Shown: positions 8,624-18,246, counted from the first letter of the stretch. The stretch: DNA of 64,000 bases from Marinobacter psychrophilus (GCF_001043175.1 NZ_CP011494.1:992001-1056000); one strand, 5' to 3'. The notes: generated from the sequence alone by a model not told the origin. Numbers and translations: made by a program.

Positions 8624-9691
8624 ATGGCACGAGCTCCCTTTGAAATTGCCGGCATTGAGGTTCAGCCGGGCACCCGCCAGACCATAGAAGTTCAGGTGGC
8701 TAAGCTGTACACCCACACGCCCTTGCACATTCCGGTGGAAATTGTGCATGGCCGCCGTGATGGCCCGGTACTGATGGTGTGTGGCGCCATTCACGGCGAT
8801 GAAATCAACGGCGTGGAAATTGTGCGCCGGGTACTCATCAACACTGCGCTGCGGAATTTGCGCGGCACTTTGGTTGCTGTGCCTATTGTCAATATCTTCG
8901 GCTTTGTGCAGCGCACCCGCTACCTGCCAGATCGACGTGACTTGAACCGCTGTTTTCCCGGCAGCGAAAGTGGCTCTTTGGGTGGGCGTATTGCGTACTT
9001 ATTGCGCACCCAGGTTATGGAACATGTTACCCACATTATTGACCTGCACACCGGTGCCATACATCGGTTTAACCTGCCGCAGATTCGTGCCGAGCTGAAA
9101 AGCCCTGAAACAGCCCGCATGGCCGAAGCGTTTGCTGCACCGATTATTATAAACGCCGGCCTGCGCGAGGGCAGTCTGCGCGCCTACGCCGATTCACAGA
9201 ACATTCCAGTGATTACCTATGAGGGCGGCGAAGCCTTGCGCTTCGACGAAGTTGTCATCGCCAGCGGTGTTAAAGGTGTGATGCGGGTAATGCGGGAGTT
9301 GAAAATGACACCGGCCAAAAAGAGTGTAAAGCCGCTTCGCAAACGCTCTGAGGTTGCAGCCAGTTCCCAGTGGGTAAGGGCCGATATAGACGGCATCATG
9401 CGCCCAGTGGCCAAACTGGGGCAAAAAATCAGAAAAGGCCAAAAGCTAGCGATGGTTGCTGACCCTTTCGGGGCCTCGGAAACCGCTATCATCTCCCCCT
9501 GTTCCGGCATTGTGATTTGCGTGAATAACCTGCCGCTGGTGAACGAAGGCGAGGCGATTTATCACATTGCCCGTTTCGACGAACTCGGCGAAGCAGAAAA
9601 AGCCATGGACTATTTCCGCGACAGCATGGAATCGGAAGTCAGCGAAGCGGTATTGCCGGTTCACCCCTGGGATGAACTGCAGAAACAATAA
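8624..9691 (+). CDS. Succinylglutamate desuccinylase/aspartoacylase family protein
   Basis: A zinc-dependent amidohydrolase of the M14-like AstE/AspA family. The 355-residue product has the zinc-binding HGDE at residues 57-60 (CGAIHGDEINGVEIV), the arginine/asparagine substrate segment RRDLNRCFPG, and the third zinc ligand histidine in IIDLHTGAIHR. The last ~110 residues form a beta-rich domain (KLGQKIRKGQKLAMVADPF) that resembles a biotinyl/lipoyl-like barrel, as in other bacterial members. The substrate is unknown. Location 3 bases after rimK suggests it acts on an acylated or glutamylated amino-acid product; that is inference from context only. It is the last gene of the cluster. Confidence 0.88.
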   Translation: MARAPFEIAGIEVQPGTRQTIEVQVAKLYTHTPLHIPVEIVHGRRDGPVLMVCGAIHGDEINGVEIVRRVLINTALRNLRGTLVAVPIVNIFGFVQRTRYLPDRRDLNRCFPGSESGSLGGRIAYLLRTQVMEHVTHIIDLHTGAIHRFNLPQIRAELKSPETARMAEAFAAPIIINAGLREGSLRAYADSQNIPVITYEGGEALRFDEVVIASGVKGVMRVMRELKMTPAKKSVKPLRKRSEVAASSQWVRADIDGIMRPVAKLGQKIRKGQKLAMVADPFGASETAIISPCSGIVICVNNLPLVNEGEAIYHIARFDELGEAEKAMDYFRDSMESEVSEAVLPVHPWDELQKQ

Positions 9692-9806
9692 TGCCCTCCA
9701 TTGCGGGTAGGTTGACTATGGTCGGATTAAGCAAGCCCGTGCCCACGAAGTGGGGATGAAAGTAAAAATCATACTTTTGACTGATAAGAACTAGAGAGAG
9801 CGTTGG

Positions 9807-9812
9807 TATAAT
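9807..9812 (+). promoter_or_regulatory. Candidate -10 box upstream of the DUF1302 gene
   Basis: A perfect TATAAT hexamer 57 bases before the start codon, in the 178-base spacer after the rimK cluster. The hexamer 17 bases upstream is poor, and the TTGACT at 9777 is 24 bases away, too far for a normal spacer. A regulator may therefore be needed. Confidence 0.4.
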
Positions 9813-9869
9813 CTGACAGTGAAAGTTCTATAACAGCAAGAACACAATAATAAAGGGAGTAGTCTTCCA

Positions 9870-11699
9870 ATGATAAAAAACCAACACGCACCGCGTACCT
9901 GGAAGAGATTGCCGCTGGCGATTGCCATCGCGGCCGGTTTTTCCGGTTATGCCTCAGCTTATTCTTTTGATTCTGAAAAACTGGGTGGCGTAGAAGCTCA
10001 GTTCAATACCACATTGTCTGCCGGGGCTACCTGGCGTACCGAGAACCGTGATAAGGGCCTGGTGGGCCTTGGTAACGGGGGCACGGCTTCCTCGACCAAC
10101 TACGACGACGGCAACCTGAATTTCGACAAGGGCGATACGGTTTCCAAGCTTGTTAAAGGCAACAGTGAACTCTTCCTCAGCTACGATGTGGACAGCAGCG
10201 TGCTCACCCGTGTGGGTGCGCTGGTTCGTGGCCGCTACTGGTACGATTTTGAATTAAAAGACGAGAACCGCCGGTTTAAGCCATTGAGCTCGGATGGCAG
10301 CGACAACGCCTCCGGCGGTGAAATTTTGGATGCCTATATTTTCACTGACTGGTACCTCGGAAATGTTCCCGTGAGCGCGCGCTACGGCAACCAGGTGGTT
10401 AGTTGGGGTGAGAGTACATTTATTCCCGGTGGCATTAATACCATTAACCCTATCGACGTGAACGCTTTTCGTGCGCCGGGCGCTGAGCTAAAAGATGCGC
10501 TGTTACCGGTAGAAATGTTCTACATTTCTGCGGGTATTACTGAAAACGTCACCATTGAAGGTTTTGTTCAAACCGATTGGGAAAAAGTCCGCACAGATGA
10601 TTGCGGTACTTTCTTCTCTACAGTGGATTTTGTGGCTGATGGTTGTGGGCCAGTTTATCTCGCTGGCCAGACTACTGAGGTGAACAGCGCAGCTTTAGGG
10701 GCTGTTTCACAACGAATAGGCGATCGTGAAGCCGACAGTAAAGATCAGTTCGGTGTGGCTTTGCGCTGGTATGTACCGGCTTTAAACGATTCTGAAATTG
10801 GTCTCTACTACATCAAGTATAATAGTCGTTTGCCTTACGTTAGCGGTATTGTGAGAACTGGGGGGGCAGTGACTACTCCAACCGTTTTTATTGAATATCC
10901 TGAAAATATTGACCTTTACGGCATCAGTATCAACACGACAATACCGGGTGGCTGGTCGCTGGGTGCCGAGTACAGCTTCCGCAAAGACTTGCCTGTCCAG
11001 TGGAACGCGTTTGAACTTCTCCTCGCAGGGAATGAGTCTGGAGTCAGCCTGCTGGAACAGAGAACACGCGAAAGATTGGATTTATCCAGCAGCGATTCTC
11101 TTGCGGGTTTGACTGCTCCAGGCTTTGATCGTTATGACGTGTCCCAGGCTCAGTTCACTCTGATAAAATTCTTTGACCAAGTCATGGGCGCCAGTCGTCT
11201 GTCGCTGATCAACGAAGTAGGGGCCACGTACGTTCATGATTTGCTAGGTAACGACAAGGCACGTTATGGCCGGTCTGGCGCTTTTGGCGTCGGACCAACT
11301 TTAGTCGATACAAATTCACCACTGGGTGTTGTGGATTTATGCGGCACGAATCCTTTAAGAGGCCCCTTAAACCTCAACACTGCCTACTGCGAAAACGAGG
11401 GCTTCACCACGGACTTCTCTTGGGGCTATCGCACCCGCCTGGTATGGGATTACCTGGACGCATTCTCTGGCGTAAACCTGTTCCCACGCTTGGCTTGGAG
11501 TCACGATGTGAAAGGCTACGCCCCGCAACCCGGTGGCGCGTTTAACGAAGGCAACAAGTCTATTGGTTTGGGCCTGGAAGCGGTATATCAGAACAAGATC
11601 AGTGCTGATGTCAGCTACACAAACTATTTCGGTGGCAAACCCTATAACGATTTCAGAGACCGCGATTTCATCAGCGCGAGCGTTTCCTACTCGTTCTAA
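9870..11699 (+). CDS. DUF1302 outer-membrane protein
   Basis: A 609-residue exported protein of the DUF1302 family. A signal peptide covers about residues 1-29 (hydrophobic LAIAIAAGFSGYASA, cut near ASA). The mature part is rich in alternating aromatic beta strands and ends in VSYSF, a C-terminal phenylalanine typical of outer-membrane barrels. Segments GNQVVSWGESTFIPGGINTINPIDVNA are characteristic of the family. AGGGAGTAG lies just before the ATG. The next gene, DUF1329, follows after 33 bases. Family knowledge: DUF1302/DUF1329 pairs are common in Pseudomonas and Marinobacter and often sit near hydrophobic-substrate pathways and RND exporters; no RND gene is present here. Confidence 0.9.
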   Translation: MIKNQHAPRTWKRLPLAIAIAAGFSGYASAYSFDSEKLGGVEAQFNTTLSAGATWRTENRDKGLVGLGNGGTASSTNYDDGNLNFDKGDTVSKLVKGNSELFLSYDVDSSVLTRVGALVRGRYWYDFELKDENRRFKPLSSDGSDNASGGEILDAYIFTDWYLGNVPVSARYGNQVVSWGESTFIPGGINTINPIDVNAFRAPGAELKDALLPVEMFYISAGITENVTIEGFVQTDWEKVRTDDCGTFFSTVDFVADGCGPVYLAGQTTEVNSAALGAVSQRIGDREADSKDQFGVALRWYVPALNDSEIGLYYIKYNSRLPYVSGIVRTGGAVTTPTVFIEYPENIDLYGISINTTIPGGWSLGAEYSFRKDLPVQWNAFELLLAGNESGVSLLEQRTRERLDLSSSDSLAGLTAPGFDRYDVSQAQFTLIKFFDQVMGASRLSLINEVGATYVHDLLGNDKARYGRSGAFGVGPTLVDTNSPLGVVDLCGTNPLRGPLNLNTAYCENEGFTTDFSWGYRTRLVWDYLDAFSGVNLFPRLAWSHDVKGYAPQPGGAFNEGNKSIGLGLEAVYQNKISADVSYTNYFGGKPYNDFRDRDFISASVSYSF

Positions 11700-11732
11700 T
11701 CCGTCTCTTATTCGTTTAGCGAGGTATTATTT

Positions 11733-13094
11733 ATGAAATTGAACAACAAAATACTGACCACCGGGATTCTTGCGGCATCGCTTTTCAGTATGAACGCATT
11801 TGCCGCGGTGTCAGAAAGCGAAGCCGCCAAATTGGGCGATTCGTTGACCATGATGGGTGCCGAGCAAGCTGGCAATGGCGGCGCTATTCCCGCCTTTGAG
11901 GGTGGCTTGACCACTCCGCCGGCTGGCTACATGAATGATGGCATTTACGTGAACCCGTTCCCGTCAGATACGCCAGAATTCACCATCAATCGCAGCAACG
12001 TCGATCAGTACCGCGCTAATTTGTCACCGGGTCAGGTGGCGATGATTGAAAAGTACGACAACTTCGTGATGCCGGTGTACCAAACTCGTCGCACCATGGC
12101 GTACCCGCAAGCCGTGCAGGAGCAAACCCGCGCGAATGCCACCACGGTGACCTTGAAAGAAGGCGGTTCTGGGCTGGAAAATTATCAGGCTGGCACGCCT
12201 TTCCCGATGCCACAAACTGGTCTGGAAGTTTACTGGAACCATATTACCCGTTACCGCGGCGGCTCGGTGCTGCGTAACATTGGTCAGGTAACACCCACAG
12301 AAAGCGGCGATTTCAGCGTAGTGCGGTTTCAGGAAGAGTTGACTTACCGTACTTTCCTGGAAGACGCCAATCAGAACCCCGATCCCAACGTGCTGTTTTA
12401 CTTTAAACAGGCCATTGTGGGCCCGGCTCGGCTGGCAGGTAACGTGCTGCTGGTACACGAAACCATCGACCAGATCGCCGAACCCCGCCGTGCGTGGATT
12501 TACAACGCTGGACAGCGTCGTGTTCGCCGTGCGCCTCAGGTCGCGTATGACGGCCCGGGCACCGCGGCCGACGGTATGCGTACCTCAGATAACCTGGATA
12601 TGATGAACGGCGCTCCAGACCGCTACAACTGGGAGCTGGTGGGCAAAAAAGAAATGTACATTCCGTACAATTCTTACAAGCTGCTCGATCGTGATGTCAA
12701 GTACACCGATATCGTGCGGCCTGGCCACATGAACCAAGAGCTGACCCGTTACGAACTGCACCGGGTATGGCATGTGCGCGCTACTTTGAAGGAAGGTGAA
12801 CGCCACATATATGCCAAGCGTGACATCTACTTTAACGAAGATTCCTGGCAGGCAGCGGTGATTGACCAGTACGACGGACGTGGCGAGTTGTGGAGGGTTT
12901 CAGAAGCCCACGCTGTTCAGTTCTACGATCGCGATGTGCCCTGGTACGCTGTGGAAGCCATCTACGATGTGCTTTCTGGCCGCTACCTGGTGCTGGGCCT
13001 GACTAACGAAGAAGCCAATCCGTACGAATTCGGCATTCAACGGCAGTCTCGTGACTACACTCCGGCCGCGCTGCGCAGGTCTGGTGTACGCTAA
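11733..13094 (+). CDS. DUF1329 family protein
   Basis: A 453-residue secreted protein of the DUF1329 family, with a signal peptide at about 1-24 (ILAASLFSMNAFAAVS). Conserved segments include GAEQAGNGGAIPAFEGG near the mature N-terminus and the YNAGQRRVRRAPQVAYD stretch, both typical of the family, which is related in fold to LolB/OMP-partner proteins. AGCGAGG precedes the ATG. It is cotranscribed with the DUF1302 gene and followed by a strong terminator, so the two genes form a bicistronic unit. I infer a periplasmic partner for the DUF1302 barrel; substrate unknown. Confidence 0.9.
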   Translation: MKLNNKILTTGILAASLFSMNAFAAVSESEAAKLGDSLTMMGAEQAGNGGAIPAFEGGLTTPPAGYMNDGIYVNPFPSDTPEFTINRSNVDQYRANLSPGQVAMIEKYDNFVMPVYQTRRTMAYPQAVQEQTRANATTVTLKEGGSGLENYQAGTPFPMPQTGLEVYWNHITRYRGGSVLRNIGQVTPTESGDFSVVRFQEELTYRTFLEDANQNPDPNVLFYFKQAIVGPARLAGNVLLVHETIDQIAEPRRAWIYNAGQRRVRRAPQVAYDGPGTAADGMRTSDNLDMMNGAPDRYNWELVGKKEMYIPYNSYKLLDRDVKYTDIVRPGHMNQELTRYELHRVWHVRATLKEGERHIYAKRDIYFNEDSWQAAVIDQYDGRGELWRVSEAHAVQFYDRDVPWYAVEAIYDVLSGRYLVLGLTNEEANPYEFGIQRQSRDYTPAALRRSGVR

Positions 13095-13163
13095 TCCTGA
13101 AGGCAGTAGATGGTAGAAAGCACCTTGTAGAAAGTACTTTTTAAATAGAAAGTACCGGAAATA

Positions 13164-13193
13164 AAAAGGCGGGCCTTGGTGCCCGCCTTTTTT
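13164..13193 (+). terminator. Rho-independent terminator after DUF1329
   Basis: An 11-bp stem (AAAAGGCGGGC with its complement), 6-base loop and a T-run. It closes the DUF1302-DUF1329 unit. Confidence 0.92.
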
Positions 13194-13243
13194 ATGTTAA
13201 TCTGCGCTGTACCTTAATCGCGGCCGCTAAGCCGACGATTATA

Positions 13244-16078
13244 ATGCCACTTTTGGAATTTTCCGGTCAGTGCAGGGCTTTTGTTCGCCACGCGCCGGTA
13301 TCGACGGGGCAGTGCGTGAAACAAGTTGAAAAGGGTAAAGCCGCAAACGACGAATTCCAGACCGCTAACAGCGCGCTTCAGCGCGGCGAGCGGGTACGTG
13401 AGCTTTTGCAGCAGCGGGTGAAACTACCATTTGATGAAAAACACCTGCAAGGTTTGTTGGTTCGGCCAGAGTTAAATCAGCTGTTGATGGGCAGTGTGGT
13501 GCCTGCCGGACTGTTAAACATTTACGGCCCTTGTGGCTATGGCAAATCGGCCGCTGCCACGCAGGCGTTGTTGGCGTCTGATTTTTCCTTCGCTCGTATC
13601 CGCTGGGTAACTCTGAGCGCCCAAGATAACGCTCCCGAGCGTTTTTTAATGCTCTTGGCGGTAGTGCTGAATCAGCCGGAACCTTTACACAGCGGCGCAT
13701 TTGCCGACGGCTTGCAGTGGTTGCTGGCAGCCACAGAGCGGCCCGATTCGGCCAGACTTCTGCCTCAAGTGCTGGTGCTGGACAATCTGGATGCAATCAG
13801 CAATCCGGCGGCCTTGGCACTATTGCAACAATTGGTGGATAACCTGCCAGCTCAACTGTGCTTGCTTGGCATATCCCGCGGCCCGCTGGCTATCAGCACC
13901 CATTCGCTGGAGCTGCAAAACCGGTTTAACAGCCTCGGCCCGGATAAACTAGAATTCAGTCGCAGTGAAGTGTTTGAATTTTTCGCCAGCGAATTGCAGC
14001 AACAGACATTGACTACCGTTTCGGTCGACAATCTTTACAGCCTCACTGAAGGCTGGCCAACGCCTCTAGCGCTGTACCGTGGTGAGTTGCGCAGTAGCCG
14101 CGAGCGTAAAGCCTTGCAAGACACCGCAAGTATTCAGCGATTTCTGGCGGATGCCGTTTTGGGCCATTACACAAACGCGCAGCTGTTGGCGCTGCGTGCA
14201 CTGGCCGAACTTGATGTGTTTTCTGACGATCTATTCGCATCGCTGGCGGATACCACGACCGAATTAGCCTTATCACCTTCACAAACAGCGCTCGCGCAGG
14301 CAACGCCTACACCAGTAACACTCTCTCAGTTGGTGCCCTCACAGGCGGTCGAACGCGGCTTGCCTGCAAAGCTTATGGCCGGGCGTGGCCGCTGGTACCG
14401 GCTGAATCCTCTGCTGCTGGACTGGTTGCAAACGCCGGTGTTGAACGGCGGTGCTCAGCGCATGCTGCGGGTGAGTGAGTGGTTCGCCCAGCGCCGTCAG
14501 TACTCAGAAGGCTTGAAATACGCTCTGATGTCTGCGGACGTGGGACAGATCCGGCGTATGGCAGCGGAAGGCTCCGAGGCTCTTCTTCTGGGGCAAGACA
14601 CCGCATCATTGCTACGCCTCAGGTGTAGCCTGCCGGCACCCGCACTGGCCGCCAATCCACGGCTGCGGTTGGTTTTTGGTTGGGTACATGCCATTGGCGG
14701 GCAATGTCGCCAGGCAACAGAGCTGATTGAACACTTGGGTAAGGTGGGAACACACGACATTCCGCTGGGGCGTATTCAGGCCCTACAGGCGTTTATTGCT
14801 CGCGGCCAGGGCCAGGTAGAACCGGCTCTGGTGCTGGCCGAAGCTGCTCTTGAAGATTCGGAGTTATCCATTCAGGGCCAACTGGTTACTCAGCTGGTGC
14901 GATCCAGCGCCTTGTGTGCCCTCGGCCGTTTCGCCGATGCTCGCCAGGCCAGCCGCGAAGCCGCACGCCTGGCACGACAGGCTGGCGATACCGGCTCCGA
15001 GGCCTTGGCGGTTTACGCCCATGCCCGCATCGAACTGAGTAAAGGCGAGCTTCGCCACACCGAACATCTGCTGCGCAGCAGTCTGGATACGGCCATGCAA
15101 GAGTTGGCGCGGCCGGCGCGGGTCGGGGAAATCCGGCTACAGCTGAATCTCGCGCTGGTGTTATGGCACCAGGGTAGATATCAGGATGTAGACCGGGTTT
15201 TGGCCGTGTGCACCCGGCAGGCCGAACAAACCCGAGATCTGGGCCTGTTAATGGCTATGTGTTTGCGGGTACTTATCTGCCGCAGCCAGAGCCATTTTGA
15301 CGAAGCCTTTGCCTGGATTGCCCGCGCAGAACGCACCATGCAGTCATGGCAGGTAGACGGTGAACTTTATGTGCCGGTATTGGAAGCATTAAAGGCATCG
15401 TGCTGGCTGGGCCAGCGCGAGACCGACAGGGCAGCCCAGGCGATGGCCAAAATAGTGCCTTATCGCCAAGCTGGCTATTCACCGGAACTCTTCCCCACCA
15501 TGCCGGGGCTGATGGACTGCCTGCAAGTGCGCATTGCCATGGCCCGCGGCGAGTATGGCGCGGCCAGAACCCAGTTGAGTGGCTTGCGTGCTGGCTACCG
15601 CGATTCCGTGCCCATGGGTGTAGACATGCACATGAGCCTGTTAGACGTTGCGCTGCTTGCCCGGGAAAAAAGTCCTGCCCAAGCCGTCAAGCGCCTGGTC
15701 AGTATTGTTGAGTTGGCGGCCAAAGAGCATTTCATCAGTCCGTTTACCGAGCTCAAACAAGAACTTGAGCCACTGTTACGGCAAACGTCTGATCAGCTTC
15801 CAACCGGTGTTTTCAGCGATGCTTTGGTAAAGCTGTTTGGTATCAAGGCAGCGACGAGTGCGACGAGGGTAATTGTGCCTCTTGCTGAGCCTATCAGTGA
15901 ACGGGAAAAAGGCGTGTTGGAATGCATTGCCCGTGGCCTGTCTAATCAGGAAGTTGCAGACAAACTGCACATTTCACTGCACACCGTTAAAACCCACGCG
16001 CGCCGAATAAACGCCAAGCTGGGTGTTAAATCCCGCACCCAAGCCATTGTCCGGGCCCGCGAACTGGGCGTGCTTTAG
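13244..16078 (+). CDS. MalT-like LuxR-family transcriptional regulator (large ATP-binding)
   Basis: A 944-residue LAL/MalT-type activator. It has a Walker A motif (GPCGYGKS, residues 95-102), a Walker B-like LVLDNLDAI, a winged-helix linker, a long TPR-like helical region at about 480-860, and a C-terminal LuxR helix-turn-helix (SEREKGVLECIARGLSNQEV, then HISLHTVKTHARRINAKLGV). The architecture matches MalT and AlkS, which bind ATP and an inducer and activate nearby operons. I infer it controls the DUF1302/DUF1329 unit just upstream. ATG 13244 has no clear Shine-Dalgarno; GTG 13316, preceded by GGGG, is an alternative start that removes 24 residues without homology. Confidence 0.88.
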   Translation: MPLLEFSGQCRAFVRHAPVSTGQCVKQVEKGKAANDEFQTANSALQRGERVRELLQQRVKLPFDEKHLQGLLVRPELNQLLMGSVVPAGLLNIYGPCGYGKSAAATQALLASDFSFARIRWVTLSAQDNAPERFLMLLAVVLNQPEPLHSGAFADGLQWLLAATERPDSARLLPQVLVLDNLDAISNPAALALLQQLVDNLPAQLCLLGISRGPLAISTHSLELQNRFNSLGPDKLEFSRSEVFEFFASELQQQTLTTVSVDNLYSLTEGWPTPLALYRGELRSSRERKALQDTASIQRFLADAVLGHYTNAQLLALRALAELDVFSDDLFASLADTTTELALSPSQTALAQATPTPVTLSQLVPSQAVERGLPAKLMAGRGRWYRLNPLLLDWLQTPVLNGGAQRMLRVSEWFAQRRQYSEGLKYALMSADVGQIRRMAAEGSEALLLGQDTASLLRLRCSLPAPALAANPRLRLVFGWVHAIGGQCRQATELIEHLGKVGTHDIPLGRIQALQAFIARGQGQVEPALVLAEAALEDSELSIQGQLVTQLVRSSALCALGRFADARQASREAARLARQAGDTGSEALAVYAHARIELSKGELRHTEHLLRSSLDTAMQELARPARVGEIRLQLNLALVLWHQGRYQDVDRVLAVCTRQAEQTRDLGLLMAMCLRVLICRSQSHFDEAFAWIARAERTMQSWQVDGELYVPVLEALKASCWLGQRETDRAAQAMAKIVPYRQAGYSPELFPTMPGLMDCLQVRIAMARGEYGAARTQLSGLRAGYRDSVPMGVDMHMSLLDVALLAREKSPAQAVKRLVSIVELAAKEHFISPFTELKQELEPLLRQTSDQLPTGVFSDALVKLFGIKAATSATRVIVPLAEPISEREKGVLECIARGLSNQEVADKLHISLHTVKTHARRINAKLGVKSRTQAIVRARELGVL

Positions 16079-16141
16079 CCAGCCATGCTTTGAGAAAACA
16101 GCTACTTGGAGATAACAACGGTTTCTAGCTAAAGACCGCCT

Positions 16142-17071
16142 TTAACGTGGCAGCAGCTCGTCAACAGAGCTGGCACTGGCCAATTGTTGTAGATGAGCCG
16201 GGTTTTGATCTTGCAAGATTTCGGCAAACGCCTGATCGTACACGGCCAGATCGTTATGGCTGATCATTTCCGTTATCTCGTCGATGTACTCGTCACCACG
16301 CTCGGAGTAAAGTTCTAACCCGGCAGCCAGCCCCTTGCCAGACAGCGGTTCCTGTTGTTTGCGATCGGTTAGGCGAATATCCCGCAATGTTTGATAGGCA
16401 GGGTGGCGGTTCAGGTTCTCTATATAGGCCCGTATCGAACGATATGGCGAAGAAAACTTGGCCACCTCGTGGCTGGCGCCCGATACCCGACTAAGCGGCA
16501 CCAGGCCGCAGCCAGCGGTAAAACACCATTGGCCGAACAGATTGTTACCTTCCACCGCAAAGCGCGACGTGCCCCAAGCGGACTCGTTAGCCGCCTGGGC
16601 CATAATCAGCGACGGCGGTATTACGTCCAGGCGTCTTTTTAACTTGGCAATCTGGGCCTTGCCCACTGGCGTGAGGTCGACCCGTAGGCGTTTGGCTTCG
16701 TTTTTCAGCCATTGTTTTTCTTTGCCGGAAAGCTGGGATTTTGCAGCCAAAGCGTCCAAGTACTCACGTTCCAGCAAAATGCGGCTGTTTGCCAGCACAA
16801 TGCGTGGGAACAGAAATTCAAAAAAAGCGGCTTTTTTTTCGTCAGTATCCGCGTAGCTAGAAAAATCGGGCAAGGGCGCATTGGCCCAGCCGGGTAGCGC
16901 CGGTAGCGTGGCAAACTGAAATTCCTCGCCGGCACTGTCACGGCTGCTGAGTGCGCTTGGCGAAGGTTTATAAAATGCTCCAAACAAAGCGCCGGCAAGC
17001 AGTAATAGAATAAACGCCAAAGCATGACGTTTTTGGGCAGCGGGGGAAGGTGCGCCTGTGTTGACTGACAT
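16142..17071 (-). CDS. Glucosaminidase-domain protein, Bax-like
   Basis: A 309-residue inner-membrane-anchored or exported protein with one hydrophobic helix at about 17-34 and a C-terminal mannosyl-glycoprotein endo-beta-N-acetylglucosaminidase-like domain (FlgJ/Bax group). The segment PPSLIMAQAANESAWGTSRFA, with its likely catalytic glutamate, and the following EGNNLFGQWCF are diagnostic. The later part (YRSIRAYIENLNRHPAYQTLR, LELYSERGDEYIDEI) is as in E. coli Bax. It probably cuts peptidoglycan glycan strands in the periplasm. It is convergent with the LuxR gene. Confidence 0.88.
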   Translation of the reverse strand: MSVNTGAPSPAAQKRHALAFILLLLAGALFGAFYKPSPSALSSRDSAGEEFQFATLPALPGWANAPLPDFSSYADTDEKKAAFFEFLFPRIVLANSRILLEREYLDALAAKSQLSGKEKQWLKNEAKRLRVDLTPVGKAQIAKLKRRLDVIPPSLIMAQAANESAWGTSRFAVEGNNLFGQWCFTAGCGLVPLSRVSGASHEVAKFSSPYRSIRAYIENLNRHPAYQTLRDIRLTDRKQQEPLSGKGLAAGLELYSERGDEYIDEITEMISHNDLAVYDQAFAEILQDQNPAHLQQLASASSVDELLPR

Positions 17072-17149
17072 ATCACCTCTAGGCTTGATAATAACCTTAT
17101 GGGTTACTGTGATTGAGTGATCAAAATAACAGCAGCTCAGACAATATAC

Positions 17150-17188
17150 AAAAATCCCCGAGCCGCAGTGCGCGGGCCGGGGATTTTT
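17150..17188 (-). terminator. Terminator between the yfaZ-like and bax-like genes
   Basis: A 10-bp stem (AAAAATCCCC with GGGGATTTTT) and a 19-base GC-rich loop. On the minus strand it ends in a T5 run, 22 bases after the yfaZ-like stop. Confidence 0.8.
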
Positions 17189-17209
17189 ACAGGCTCGGCA
17201 GAAAATTGA

Positions 17210-17770
17210 TCAGAAGTACAATTTCATACCGGCCATAACGCCTTCATCCAGGTTCAGATCGCTGCGACCATCCAAATCTGTGTTCAGGTAGCGGTAACCG
17301 GCAAACAGCTCTGCGTTACGAATCACACGGTAACTAACACGGGCTTCAAGGCTGGTCATGTCATCGGAATCGCCAAACGCCAGAATGCTGGGGGCATAGT
17401 GTAGGCCGCCAGTCACTGACAAACCCGGTATATCGGGAATGTTCACGGTTGCATAGCCGCCCAGCGCCAAAGCGCCGCCGTCGATCCGGTCTTCGTCCCA
17501 ACCGATCAGGCGCATACCAAGGCCTGCAGTGGTCGGCAGATTACCAAGGGCCGTGCGGCCTTGGGCGTGAAAATCGACGTTGCCGATGTGGCGGCTGCCT
17601 TCGTGGTAGGTATAACCGGCGCCCAGTTGCATGTCGTCGCGGCTGTCAAAGAAGTTCACCTGTGCTTTTACGGATTCTGCGGTCAAGCTTACATCAACGT
17701 CGCTGGCCAGCGCAGGCGCTGCGCCTATAGCAAGTGATAGGGCTATCAGGGGAATACGGGAGGCTTTCAT
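17210..17770 (-). CDS. YfaZ-family outer-membrane protein
   Basis: A 186-residue small beta barrel with a signal peptide (residues 1-22, cut after PALAS or ALA) and a C-terminal KLYF ending in phenylalanine, as required for BAM-dependent insertion. Alternating strands (GAGYTYHEGSRHIGNVDFHA, RVSYRVIRNAELFAGYRYLNT) match the YfaZ family. Function is unknown; such barrels are usually proposed to be small pores. It stands alone with its own terminator. The 214-base upstream spacer is AT-rich and shows no clear promoter to me. Confidence 0.85.
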   Translation of the reverse strand: MKASRIPLIALSLAIGAAPALASDVDVSLTAESVKAQVNFFDSRDDMQLGAGYTYHEGSRHIGNVDFHAQGRTALGNLPTTAGLGMRLIGWDEDRIDGGALALGGYATVNIPDIPGLSVTGGLHYAPSILAFGDSDDMTSLEARVSYRVIRNAELFAGYRYLNTDLDGRSDLNLDEGVMAGMKLYF

Positions 17771-17984
17771 AATGCTACCTTATTGGTAATGAACGGATCA
17801 TGAACGAGCGTGGAAGCTGCCGGCAATGGCGGAAGGTTCTGTAGGTAATGGTAAAGCGCGCGCCGGAAACCCACAACTTAAAAGCCCGTAACCGCTAGGT
17901 ATAAACGGTCAGCACAATCCGCATTTTTTTGCGGCTGATTTTAAGACGTCTAAACATAGACGAAAACGGGTATAAATCGAGCGC

Positions 17985-18173
17985 TCAGTGCTGGGTGTCG
18001 TCTGCCAACTGGTCCAGGTCTTCCGAGCTTACATTCTGTGCCGGTACTCGGTACTCCTCATTGGCCCATGCGCCCAGGTCAATCAACTTGCAGCGGTGCG
18101 AACAGAATGGGCGCTCTGGATTGGCATCGGTCCATTCCACGGCTTTATGGCAGGTGGGGCATTCAACGTTCAT
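17985..18173 (-). CDS. yacG: DNA gyrase inhibitor / zinc-binding protein YacG
   Basis: A 62-residue zinc protein with the four-cysteine pattern CPTC (residues 5-8) and CSHRC (23-27), followed by the conserved [16 protein letters not shown]. In E. coli YacG binds GyrB and inhibits gyrase. The location in a block with coaE and pilD is the standard gammaproteobacterial arrangement. The rest of the block (trmO and a surface protein) has been inserted between yacG and coaE here. The C-terminus is acidic ([14 protein letters not shown]). Confidence 0.92.
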   Translation of the reverse strand: MNVECPTCHKAVEWTDANPERPFCSHRCKLIDLGAWANEEYRVPAQNVSSEDLDQLADDTQH

Positions 18174-18246
18174 GGCAACCTATAGAATCATGGGTGAGAG
18201 AAATCTATCTAATCCTTTATAAAATAAGAAACCGTGCGAAAGCAGT

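Noticed and set aside
9777..9812. TTGACT/TATAAT as a sigma-70 promoter
   Set aside because: The spacer is 24 bases, far beyond the 16-18 usual range; only the -10 box was kept.
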